From assembly GCA_007258455.2 (NCBI GenBank), contig VDFB02254968.1, positions 248,001 through 312,000 on the forward strand: a DNA stretch of 64,000 bases, in the 5' to 3' direction. Position numbers and translations under genes: made by a program. The notes under the pieces were generated by a model that did not search any database, was not told where the DNA came from, and worked only from the letters and a program-made list of their open reading frames with translations. The stretch is from Sequoia sempervirens (lineage: Eukaryota > Streptophyta > Pinopsida > Cupressales > Cupressaceae). Positions 1 to 10,139 of the stretch are shown here, piece after piece. Within the stretch, counting starts at the first letter, position 1. Every line of letters starts with the position of its first letter.

Positions 1-1106
1 CAATGCTCAAAATATAAAAATTATTTCTTGTATGTGAATTTTAATAATATTTCTAGCAAGAAAGCTAATATTAAATAGTAAAATCTTAATATTGTGATTG
101 TTTTAATTGCAAGTGTGAGGGGAGGTCCATATTTATTTGGAAGTTGACATTTGAATGTTTTATTTTTTCTTTGTTTTTATAAATTATTTTAAAAACACTC
201 AATTTAATAAATTCCTTCCAAATTTGACCTTTGTATGAAAATTTTGAGAATAAAATCAAAATAACTATTCACACGTACATTATCATGAAGTTAGTCACAC
301 TTGAATTGAAGACTACTTGCCTTTGTAATAGGATATAATTATGATATATATAAGAATTTCATTTTGTTTTTTGTTAAATCTAAAGATGAAAACATGAAGA
401 CAAGATTAATCTTATCTATTACATAATGTTTAGATATGTTAAAAGTAATTATTCAATGTCCAAACATACATTTATAAATTGGTATAGTTCCATAACATAA
501 TTAATAATATAATTTTAATTATTTTTAAGATATTCATGCAGTATTTAACTAACTAAAACAGTTAACATAATCTTTCCATCAAAGAATCACCTTGTGTGTT
601 TTTTTTCCACAAAATTTCTTTTTTTGTATATTTTTTTACATTCATATCATAAAATTACAATCTCACCTTATAATCATTATTATTCAAAATATATAAAAAA
701 ACCATATCTTTTCTTAACATCATCGAATCACCATAATTAAAATAATTAAAATATATCTCGTTGCAAAAATGAGGTATAATACTTTACTTGCACTTAAATT
801 TAAGAAACAAAACTTGACATTGCTAACATTTGGGTAGTTAGACAGAAAGTCCTATCTATAACGGCTTATGAGCCCAACATTGATTACGGCTTGGTCATAA
901 AATAAAAAAAACTTGACAGTAACACATTTGTACAACTAATTTTTGAAAACGCAATTTGTGTCGCTACCTTTTTGGCTGGTATATTGACCTATTGGGTTAA
1001 ATATATCTAAGTAAACAGCCGTCTTTGGGAATCTGAGACTACAAGCAAGTTGTTCAGCATGAAAATCCTATATTATCTAAAACACGAGGATCTCAGCGTC
1101 GGAATT
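1..1106. other. GLR-A 3' flank, AT-rich, no gene seen
   Basis: AT-rich DNA with no coding region that I can support. Near 826-900 it holds one copy of a motif (tttgggtagtt ... ctatctataacggcttatgagcc) that also occurs in the GLR-C 3' flank. In the GLR-B 3' flank the same motif is expanded into a tandem array. This supports common ancestry of the three gene copies, including their downstream DNA. Confidence 0.7.
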
Positions 1107-4100
1107 CTATGGAACGCGGGCCCTCATACTTTGTGAAGATTTGATCATAGCCAGTACATGAGTGGAAAATTCATGTGTCTGGGATGCCCTCCAATCTTGG
1201 TCCATCTGACGTAGCTTTCGGGCGATATGGATCAACACTGCGATGGCATAGATGGATGCGGTGAGAACGAAAAGAATCCATAGATTGCGCAGAATTATGG
1301 GAGAGGAATCGGAGTCAAGGCCCGTCTCTAAATCCAGCCGAGACACTGTTTTCCCAAACCATTTACTACGGATGCTCTCCACAGCGTAGTGCTGCTCCGA
1401 TATGTTTAGCACTGCTTCAGATATGTCTGCTAAAAATGGCGACCCTTTGCGGAAGAACTGTCATACCAATGTAAAATTTCAATTCGACCTTCAATGTGTA
1501 TATATATTTTCTAAAAATTAGCTGTAGAATGAAATGAAATATGGAACAAGTTCTTACAAATCCCAAGCCTCCTGTGTCGAAGTATCCTTGATCTACAACA
1601 GTGAATTTCTCACTTGGGTAAAGAGATTTGACTATTTCAACATATTGGATCTCATCTACTATGGCATCCACTTCATTGCTTGATAGCTTTTGCACGTAAT
1701 CATGTGAACATCCTAAAGGAATCAATCTGTCTTGAGGTATTTTTAGAGTATCTGTGAGATAATATTTAATAAATGAAGTTTTCCTGTAACCTACTTTAAC
1801 ATTGCTTGTGCTGAGACTTTTGATGTTTGTAATTGTAGGTGCCAATCTTTCCACCGTCAGAATAGAAGTCAGATGTGCAGTGTAGGTGTTGTTCAGTATT
1901 AGTGAAATGATAAGACACGTAGCTATTATTCCCTTGCCCAGAGAACTCTTCACTTCGTCTCCTGTATGTCATTACACACATCCACAAAAAAATGTCATTA
2001 TTAAAGTGGACTGCTACACAGGATAATCTTGATGTAACAAAATACAAAATGATTCAACAACCAGCTGCAATTCCTAGCGATGTTTTTTCTTCACAGATCA
2101 AAACTCAAACTCAAAAAAAAAGTTATAAAAAAAAAGAGAAAAAGGTGGGTTCCAATATATGGTAAAACTAATAAGATAAAGAAAGCTATGAGTAAGAGAA
2201 ATACGCACTTTGAACAAATAGGAAGGCAGAGAAAGACAATCTGCACATGATACAAGATTTTATGAGTGTTTCGTCTTTAAGAAAGGAGGCAGGGCGAACT
2301 AGTTTGGAACCCATTTCATAAACTGCAAAAAAACTACACCAACATAACAATATACTTTCTTACGTCAACGATGTTACGACTTGCTGGGTGATCCCCCCTT
2401 GGAATTCCTTGTTCTTGTCATGTTCAACGAGCCATACAAAAAACGCTGCAACGACAAAGAACGCCCCTATGATACCCCACAGTGCTGCAGTGAACGGGTA
2501 GAGAAACGACCACACTAGCCCTCGCACTTTTTCCTTCCGCACCATCATCACCAGACCCGTCTGGCTAAAGGGTTGGCTGAATCCCACGTACAAAGAGCGG
2601 TTCCACAATATTGTCGCCGGCCCCACCACAATGTCGAATCTCTAAACAAGCAAACCAGTAGCCTATTCATTAGCTTTTAGTAGGGTAATTCGAATACAGA
2701 AAACCGTATACAAACTGCTGAAGAGAGGGTGAGGGGAATTACGTTTTCATTGATGAACTCCGTTATGAATGCATCATAGTTAGGGACACTTGAGTTGCCT
2801 TTGTCGAAATCCTCGTAAACGAAAGGTAGATTGTACGGCAGTGTGTCTACAGCAGCCTCAAATATGTCATTCGCGTAGCCTGAAATCTCGTCCATGATCC
2901 CTTTGATATTTCCAACTACAAGTTTTCTGAAGCCGTTAGGAACCTGCGTGGTGTCGCCAGGCCAGATAATACCCCCGATCTTATTTTCCTCTTTGCGTGT
3001 AGATTGAAGCCCCCCTATGTCTTTTCTCCAACACCCAACTGTTTTGTAACTTCTTCCAATCACGTTAACGATCTCGTACTCACTAATATCGAAACCATCT
3101 CCAAAAGCACCAGACATCGAGCGCTCAATCTGCCGACGCAGAAAGTCGCCTCCTGTCAAAACCTTCATCGAATAAGGGAGATCCCTATCATTCTTGGGAA
3201 TCTGTCCATCATATCCAATCTTTATACCCTGTAATCGCAAGGCAGCAACTGCACTTGCAATGAGCTTAAGAGAACTGTATGCTTGTATCCCGATTCGGTT
3301 GACGCCATTTTCCGAAGAGATGAGCCGCAGCCTCTGCCGTAATTCTTTGAATTGGGGCGTTGGAACGCTTTTGACTCCCACAATTCCTTGTAATGTTTGG
3401 ATAGTAGAAGAAGAGAGAGAATCAAAAGAGGAAGCAACAGAGTCCGTGACAACCCAAACATAGCTTTCATTCATCATGCCCAACTCTTGTGCCATGGAGA
3501 ACATATTGAGAGCCACATCCACACTCGTGTGCACAATGAAAGCCCTAACACAACTTTCATTCAATTCCCGTAAGGTTTCCCTAATTTGGTCTCGCTGGTC
3601 TAGCCTTGCTCTAGAGGAAAGCGCCGCCGTCCGTGAAATTGTTGTCCTGGTATTTCCCCCCTCCTCCCGAAACTCTTGCAGTGCCTCAGTCAATGCGTAA
3701 ACACTACCTAACCATAATTCGTCATCCTCATACACCACGGCAACTGACTTCCACTGAAAGTAGGCTGTAATGGCTGCTATGGCTTTCATATCATCATAAC
3801 GACTCTGAATTGTGGGAAGTAAATATTTGGACCCACTTACAGTGCCGAGTCCATTAGCGCCGCTGAATGACAAGATTGGTACATGAACCTCTTCCGCTAC
3901 AGGGGCCAAAAGCTTTAAAATCTTAGGGTCCTCCAACAAGATTGCCGCAAACTCACTTCTGAACACTTGCACAACTGTGTGAAAATTTCCCCAACAAATT
4001 TATTGTGAGAATTGAGCAACTAATTTCAGAAACAAAAACATCAACTTTGAAAAACAAAACAAGACAGAAATTAGAACCATTGAAACAATTTAGAGTATGT

Positions 4101-4356
4101 TCTCACCGTTTTCAACAATTCCTCGAGATTCTTGAATTCTGAGGTTGAAGCGAGTACCATTAGCCGCGTCGTCGTTAACATCTTGGAGAGCCAAGATTAA
4201 AGACATGTTGGCCGCACTTCCTGCAGGCGTATTGACATCAAGAATGGCAGCAATATTAACTATGTCCTCAGCGCCATTGGAGACAGTAACATTGAAGACC
4301 AGTAAAGTCAACAGAATGCATATTGAGGCCTTATCATCGAAACGATTACTCCCCAT
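1107..4356 (-). CDS. Glutamate receptor-like channel GLR-A, six exons, 848 aa
   Basis: A plant GLR, a ligand-gated cation channel gated by amino acids. Exons (minus strand): 4356-4107, 3974-2743, 2641-2364, 2240-2209, 1961-1558 and 1457-1107. All introns are GT-AG, and the total of 2547 nt is 848 codons plus stop. The start is the ATG at 4356 in ACAACAATGGGG, a good plant context; the open frame upstream has only a TTG. Residues 1-28 look like a signal peptide. An LIVBP/ANF-type amino-terminal domain follows, then S1 (with SLYVGF), M1 (about 544-566), a pore loop from the 32-nt exon (SFSAFLF, about 588-597), the YTAHLTSILTV gate motif (624-634), S2, and M4 (about 790-811). The exon 1-2 junction looks about ten residues shorter than usual in the family. 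Six replacement differences from GLR-C lie in exons 1-2. The gene appears intact, though it could be a haplotype copy of GLR-C. Confidence 0.9.
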
Positions 4357-4472
4357 TGTTGTACAAGACACGGCTTCAAAGGCCAACTGCTATGAAAATA
4401 AAAATGCATTTACCAATGGAGATAAATGATATTGTTACGAGGGCACTCGGATAGTTAAACGAGCTAAGATTA

Positions 4473-4592
4473 CTATATAGATTAACTCTGCGTTGTTTAC
4501 TATGTAATACTCGGAGATTAACGCTGCATTGTTTTCTATCGGAATATTCTCCGGATTAACGCTGCGTTGTTTTCTATTGATACTCTCTCGGA
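4473..4592 (-). promoter_or_regulatory. GLR-A promoter: TATA box and three 36-38 bp tandem repeats
   Basis: On the minus strand a TATA-like CTATATAG (4473-4480) lies about 117 bp upstream of the ATG. Directly upstream are three tandem units starting at 4481, 4517 and 4555, each with the core attaac(g/t)ctgc(g/a)ttgtttt/ac. GLR-C has the same arrangement. GLR-B has one unit (20152) and no clear TATA at the matching place. The position suggests a core promoter with repeated upstream elements; that function is inferred. Confidence 0.5.
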
Positions 4593-4759
4593 TAAGATTC
4601 TACCCCGTCCTCCAGCTTAGGATATAGTTTTCGCAGCTTAGTGTGAGACTTTATTATTAATTTTTGATGTGATGCTATTTATATGAACACTACAATGTAT
4701 TTTTGTCTTGTTAATATAAAGTATGGTACTTATAACAAATGAGTAATATTTGAGATAAT

Positions 4760-4996
4760 ATAGATCAAACAGGTAGTAGAGTTGGCTTAGGCAGTGGGTT
4801 TGTTCTCCATTGGTCTCGGGTTTGACTCCTCTCCCAGGTTTAAGAGGTGAGACTTCTGGCGGGCGGGGGATTTCAGCCGTAGGGGACTAGTCTCACCCTA
4901 GCTCACTCTCAGGTACCCAAGGTAAGGGTGGTAAGGGTTGTTGGCCACTAGGCTAGGTTGCAGAGACACCCTATAGTATCAAAAAAAATAAAAAAA
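4760..4996 (+). mobile_element. tRNA-derived SINE with poly(A) tail and 10-bp target duplication
   Basis: The element body is flanked by perfect 10-bp direct repeats, ttgagataat, at 4750-4759 and 4997-5006. The head carries a pol III A-box-like TGGCTTAGGCAGTGGG (4783-4798) and a B-box-like GGTTTGACTCC (4819-4829), 36 bp apart. The tail is an A-rich run. This fits a plant tRNA-derived SINE in the plus orientation. The same insertion is present in all three copies of the block, so it predates the duplications. It is not a functional tRNA gene, because no cloverleaf or acceptor stem pairs. Confidence 0.8.
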
Positions 4997-5006
4997 TTGA
5001 GATAAT

Positions 5007-7713
5007 GTTTAATTTGATTAACAATTTTAGATTATTGTTTAATTAGAATAATGTTTGATAGTGTTTTCAAATTATCTATCTCAATATTATTATTTTAGAT
5101 CAATGTTTGTTTAAACATGGATTAATTTAATTAAATAAATAAATAATTAATAGAATTTTTTTATTATTAGATAAATAATTTGAAAGGAAAAGTTGAAGAA
5201 ATTTATATAAATAAAAAAATTATTTAATAAAAATAGTTAAAGTTCTATAAGAGATAAGAGTAGAGTTAAGGTGGTTGAATTGAGGAACATGAGATTGTAT
5301 CGAAATGGAAGAATGTTCTAAGATCTATATATTGTTAATGTTAACAAATGTGTTGTAGAATCTTAAGATTAGGTCTTTATGTTTATGTGTGTGTAATGGG
5401 TGTCACACTATTAGCCATGTAAGCTAGTGATAAGGAGACTTTCCAAATTAAGTACCCTAGACCTTGTAGGTGGCACTAGAGAAGCTACATAATTCCTCAA
5501 GAGTGGCATTTCACATCAAATAAATGTAATCCATAAAATGAAGATGAGACACTAGATCTAAACCTTTCACAATGTGATACCTAGAGATAAAAACAAAGCA
5601 CCTAAGATGCTTAAAAAACCTACCCAAACCTTTTACTAGAATGATATAGAGAAAGAGTCACCCTCACATAAACCTCTTTTAGAATGGAAAATAGTTGAAG
5701 GAGAACCATTTATAAGAATAAAGAAGGAAGGAGAGCTACAAAAATTCTTTACCATCTTCAACACTATGAATTATCCTCCCCTTTCGATGGTAGTATCTAT
5801 GGGGTGCCTAATTGAATATAAATGACTTGATAAAGTTACCAACCTCAGGGATTGAATTTAAATTATATTATTCTCCCATGAGGGTGAATAGGGTAGAGGG
5901 AATGCTACCTACTAGTTCATGATAAAGGTGATAGAATTTGACAATTGATAGAAAACCTCATACTTAGAAATAGTTGGTAGCACATACTTATAGAGAAGGG
6001 GATTCGTCACCCTCAAGACTCTAGGTCATGAGAGATCCCTAAGGAATGGACTACCCTAAACTACCTTAGGTTGTTTGACAAGTATTTCAAAAATTGAGTG
6101 AGTCAGCCATAGAGGTTTCAGATTATGGACCAATAGCTCACTGTCTGAGGATGGCAGCGTAGGAACCAGACTCCAACACGGTGCGCTAGTGTCTCAGGGA
6201 CGCGCTGGCATCCTAGGGATGTGCTAGCATCCTATACGGATAGGGGTCTACCAAACAAATAGAAAATAAAAAGGGCCTACTTACGATCCGACTGACAAAG
6301 TTTTACAATTTGACAAGGAAATTACAAGAAACAAAAATTATAACAAGAATAGTGGAAACTACTCTAATACGTAAATGACAAAGAAAGGTGAGGAAAAGGT
6401 ACCACTCCACCCATGCTTTAATTCTTCAACTTTGACTTCAAAAGGATGAACCAACACTTTCACACATGGAAATAGGAAAAATGTTGGGCTACATTTTGAG
6501 CTTTGCCTCAGTCAGACCCTCGCTTTGGTGTTCCCACCTCCATGGACAACCAAATATGCAACAAGATAGAGAAATTGATAAAGAAAAGAAAGGAAAGGAC
6601 ACTATCAAATAGAGTGCAAAGACAGCTTGAATGCTACTCTATAAGACATAATGATACAATAAAATAACAAGAGCAATATCACCTTTCCTCCTACTAGCAC
6701 TCAAGGCTGAGAAGTGAAGATGAAACCACGTCAAGAGAATGAAGCTTCAATAACCTACAAAGAGGGTGGAGTTGCAACAAGTATACATTGTAGAAGCCAA
6801 GTAGAGAGCAAGAATCACCAAGAAGAGAGCAAGAGTGAGCTTGAGAGAGAGAGAGTTTGTGAAAGAATGATCAAGAAGTTGCAAGAATTCGCATGGAGTG
6901 AAGAAGTGAGTTTGAATTGCCAAAATGAAGGTAAAAGGTCAATCAAGGGAGGATAGAAGACATTACCTTTGTAGCCAACCGAAGACATAACAATTATGCA
7001 GATTCTAGAGGCAAGAATCTTGTTAGGACATAAACATGGCATGCAGACATCCACATGGCACGTTAGCATCCCTGAAAAAATTCCTCCATCAATGCAAAAC
7101 AAGGCCACACAGAAGGAATAAGCTGATCATGGCAGGTTTGCATCATGTTCGACTTATAGTTTCTAAAGTAAAGGTAAAATAAATGGGGGATTTTCCAAGA
7201 GTGAAAATTTTTGCTATTACAATACTTAGGTAAAATGTGTGGAAATTTTATAATTTTTCCTTCCACAATAATTATGGCAATTTTTGGATGCAACCACCAA
7301 GTTTCTATTTTCTTCTCTTTCAACTCTTTAGCTAATAGAGGATACATTCTAGACATGGGATTTTTATGGACCTTATCATAAAAAACAAGATAATAGATAT
7401 CAATTGTAGCTCCAGTATCATCCACATACATGTTATCATGAAGCTAATGGACAATCATTTTAGAACCTAACCTCCAATTTTTTAATAAAAGGGAAAACTT
7501 TATGGTGGTGCAAATTGCATCTATGATGTACATAAGGCATATAAAAATTATCTCATACTTATTCTTGTTAAAATTTACACCTCAAAATTAATGAGATTAG
7601 TTCTCTATACTTGGGTATTGGCTCCATGAGAATCATATGCAATTTTGGGACCCAAATAGTATCCAAGTGAAAACAACCATTTGTCCCAAATATTTTATAA
7701 ATCAATTTCATAA
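5007..7713. other. Duplicated spacer with no recognised gene
   Basis: AT-rich DNA repeated at 37624-40330 and, more diverged, at 58741-61454. A minus-strand reading frame of 122 codons (7063-7431, starting MYVDDTGATID) is identical in copy 2 and stays open for 100 codons in copy 3. I recognise no family for it. A plus-strand frame at 6714-6956 is broken in copy 3, so it is probably chance. Confidence 0.5.
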
Positions 7714-7813
7714 NNNNNNNNNNNNNNNNNNNNNNNNNNNNNNNNNNNNNNNNNNNNNNNNNNNNNNNNNNNNNNNNNNNNNNNNNNNNNNNNNNNNNNN
7801 NNNNNNNNNNNNN
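7714..7813. other. Assembly gap of exactly 100 N
   Basis: A run of 100 N, a common default for a gap of unknown size. The left flank matches sequence that runs on uninterrupted at 40331 in copy 2. The right flank (a gypsy gag remnant) has no match there. The two sides are therefore probably two contigs joined by scaffolding. Confidence 0.97.
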
Positions 7814-8340
7814 ATTATCATCACTACGATGTCTGAATTGAAATCCTTCATGTAGAACATATACGCCATTGCTACTAGGGGTCAAGCAGTCACAAAGATT
7901 CTTTGCCAGGTTTTATGAAACCTGGTGTTGAAGTCGCTCATAACCTCTTGTAGGGCTCTTTTGATGGTAATTAGTTGATGTAGCAATGAATAACAATCTC
8001 CCTTCTCTGAGAAGCATTCAAACAAACTCTCTCCAAGTTGATCCTAGGAGAGGATAGAACCTGAAGATCAATACCAATCTTGAGCCTTCCCTTTGAAAGA
8101 GGCAGCTAACAACCTGAGGGCGATATTCTCCTCTGCTATGTTATGTACCCTACATACCTCCACTATATCTTGAAGGTGTTCAAAGGGGTTTTTGAAATCT
8201 TCTCCAAAAAAATTTGGGATAGCCATTAGGGCATTAGCGGGTATGGCAAGCCATACATTTGGGGGCGTAGGTGGTTGTAGTAGACTACCGCTATTCCACG
8301 TTACAAAATTTCTAGGAGAAGGGGTAGCTACGTGAGCCAT
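7814..8340 (-). pseudogene. Ty3/gypsy gag fragment, broken and cut by the gap
   Basis: Read on the minus strand from the ATG at 8340 (MAHVATPSP), the product has the retrotransposon gag pattern: a stretch around FFGEDFKNPFEHLQDI, then LRLLAASFKGKAQDWY, and after a frame change SDFNTRFHKTW. This is the capsid-like gag region of plant Ty3/gypsy elements. At least one frameshift and one in-frame stop separate the conserved segments, and the N gap cuts the 3' side. Protease and pol are not visible. A primer-binding-site candidate and LTR-like DNA lie just upstream on the same strand, which fits the 5' end of one element. Confidence 0.75.
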
Positions 8341-8641
8341 GGAGAAAAGATTCCTATGAATCAAGTACACAGGTAACCTGATTTGGAATATCGAGCCTTA
8401 GGGTGGAGTTAATAAGGCTCTAGATATTGGGCTCTTACTTCTCACTCTATTTCTCCTTACAGGTGATACAAAACTTGTAAGTCTTCTTCCCCTAGGTATC
8501 AAAGCAAGTAACTGGGAGTATTGGAAATGGCCTCTTCAATATTCTCTTGTTTGGATTCTAGGCATGAAACTTCCAGTTTCTTTCCTTCGCCTGATTTAAG
8601 AAATATTTTTGACTTCTAATCAGATGTTCAGAGAACTTCGT

Positions 8642-8659
8642 GTCCCACCAGGCGTGCCA
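8642..8659 (-). other. Candidate gypsy primer-binding site
   Basis: The minus strand reads TGGCACGCCTGGTGGGAC. It starts with the TGG expected at the complement of a tRNA 3' end and lies about 300 bp upstream of the gag start. Ten bases separate it from the proposed LTR end (…AACA at 8670). I did not assign the tRNA. Confidence 0.5.
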
Positions 8660-8669
8660 GAAAAAGAAC

Positions 8670-10072
8670 TGTTGATCATCAAATCTTGCACCTCTCCGAC
8701 AGTCTTATGGGAAATTCAATGAGTGGGGGACTAATTTGTGCCTCATTGAATTCCTCTGGGATTTTTATAGAAAGTTGGCTCTTCTTTGAGTTTTGGAGAA
8801 AATGGTAGAAGGAAATGTAAACACAAAACATAAAAATGGTGATACACCAAAGGTTTAGAACATTTCAAACCCAATCTTTCCTATGAATGATATATTTATG
8901 CATAGAACGCCACAACCCTTCATTGTTGGGAAGAGAACGAACAGTAACTTAGCCTGACTACAAGCACAATGCAATCTTTCAAATATCCCCGCAAGAAGTG
9001 TTCATTAAGGTCCGATCAAACATAAAGATTTCCAAGGTTAACAAAAAAATGTTTAGAAATTGCATAAACTCTCTCTTATTAAAGCACAATATAACAAAAT
9101 AACCCAAGTGAGAAAAATAGAGAAGTCCACATACATAAATCCAATTTTCATGAGTTATTATCCTACCATATAAGCCTATAGCATGGAAATCAACAACTTA
9201 AACTATTTGAATTCAGCTTCACACAGTGTTTTATTCATAATGAAAGCATAAAGAAGGAAAGCTTTATAAAGGCCATACATGCATAGTCTCAAATATTTCT
9301 TCCGAACAGTTCATGTTTAAATATCAAATGAACTTTAAAATAGAGGTCAGATGCCAATCTGATAATAGTTTGAGCACAAACAATATAGCATGCCATACAA
9401 AAGCAATTGTACAATTCTACTTTTGAAAATAGTTCTATAACTTAAGAAAACTAAAGAAACTTTTTCCTGAGCAAAGGAAACTAAAACTTGGAACCAACCC
9501 CTTCGTTCTATCGCCACCTCTCATTTATAGCTGCAAAAGAGAAAATTGTCGCCACAACACAAAAGTAATTGTTGCCATATGTTGGCATTTGATAGCATAT
9601 GATCTGATCATAGATCTTTAGTTAGGTCATAGAAATCTTTGCAACTCATCAATTCTCAACTGTTGCATTAATTCCTTTTATATATTTAACAAAGATAGTA
9701 ATTTGAAAGCGATCAGATCCTAGAAAACAACCTAGCAAAACTCTAGTTGACCAGTCACATAACCCAATAATGCCAACTCAAAGCCCCCATCCTGAAAACC
9801 AAAATGGAGCCAACAAGCTCCAACAAACTCCAAAAGAGATCACTTCATAGAAACACAAACTACCCACAGCGAAGAGATGACATGTCAAACGGGTGAAAAT
9901 CTTCATATTCGTGAAAATCGCTCCTTTGGAAAATCTCCGCTGAGCTGACACATGTCCTGACCCTCTCTCGAAAGAAAGGAAATAAATGAAAGCCGCACAG
10001 CCACCACTTGGTGCATTTTGCACCTTTTTGAACAACTTTACTTTAGCGTGGACACATTTGAAGCCAAAAACA
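8670..10072 (-). repeat. Candidate 5' LTR of the gypsy element
   Basis: The minus strand runs from TGTTTTTGGC (10072) to ATGATCAACA (8670). These TGTT...AACA ends directly precede the PBS candidate. A TATA-like TATAAATGAG lies near 9519-9529, with A-rich AATAAA-like signals downstream. The second LTR is not in the window, so the outer boundary cannot be confirmed. A frame at 9778-10035 inside it matches nothing I know. Confidence 0.4.
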
Positions 10073-10139
10073 TAAAAAGCCTAAAATAAAAAATGATTAA
10101 CGAAAAATTGCTTCACATAACCTAGAGAAGCCTTTTTCC

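Larger units (their letters stand above)
1..7713. repeat. Segmental duplication block, copy 1 (GLR-A block)
   Basis: This stretch matches 32619-40330 almost base for base (offset 32618 at the left, 32617 after a one-base poly-A difference near 2140). I noticed only about a dozen differences. It holds GLR-A, its promoter, a SINE and about 2.7 kb without a recognised gene. The left end lies outside the window. The right end is exactly the N gap, while copy 2 continues without a break. A real recent duplication and an uncollapsed haplotype placed in tandem by the assembler would look the same here. Confidence 0.95.

Noticed and set aside
3004..3700. Open frames on the plus strand opposite GLR-A, and their equivalents at 18556-19291 and 35621-36317
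   Set aside because: They are antisense shadows of exon 2. They recur in all three genes because the coding strand is conserved, and none has its own domain.
3975..4106. A missed mini-exon in GLR intron 1, because the protein seems about ten residues short there
   Set aside because: No GT/AG-bounded in-frame segment with fitting residues was found, and exon 1 joins exon 2 in phase in all three genes.
4357..4386. Upstream extension of the GLR-A start (and 19981-20049 in GLR-B)
   Set aside because: The extension would begin at TTG. The ATG at 4356 (19980 in B) has a strong plant context and is followed by a signal peptide.
4783..4829. Possible tRNA gene from A- and B-box-like motifs
   Set aside because: No cloverleaf or acceptor pairing, an A-rich tail, and flanking target duplications. 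It is a SINE.
7063..7431. MYVDDTGATID read as an RT YVDD box or an aspartic protease DTGA
   Set aside because: The surrounding residues do not fit either family and no other pol motif is nearby, so no retroelement call was made.
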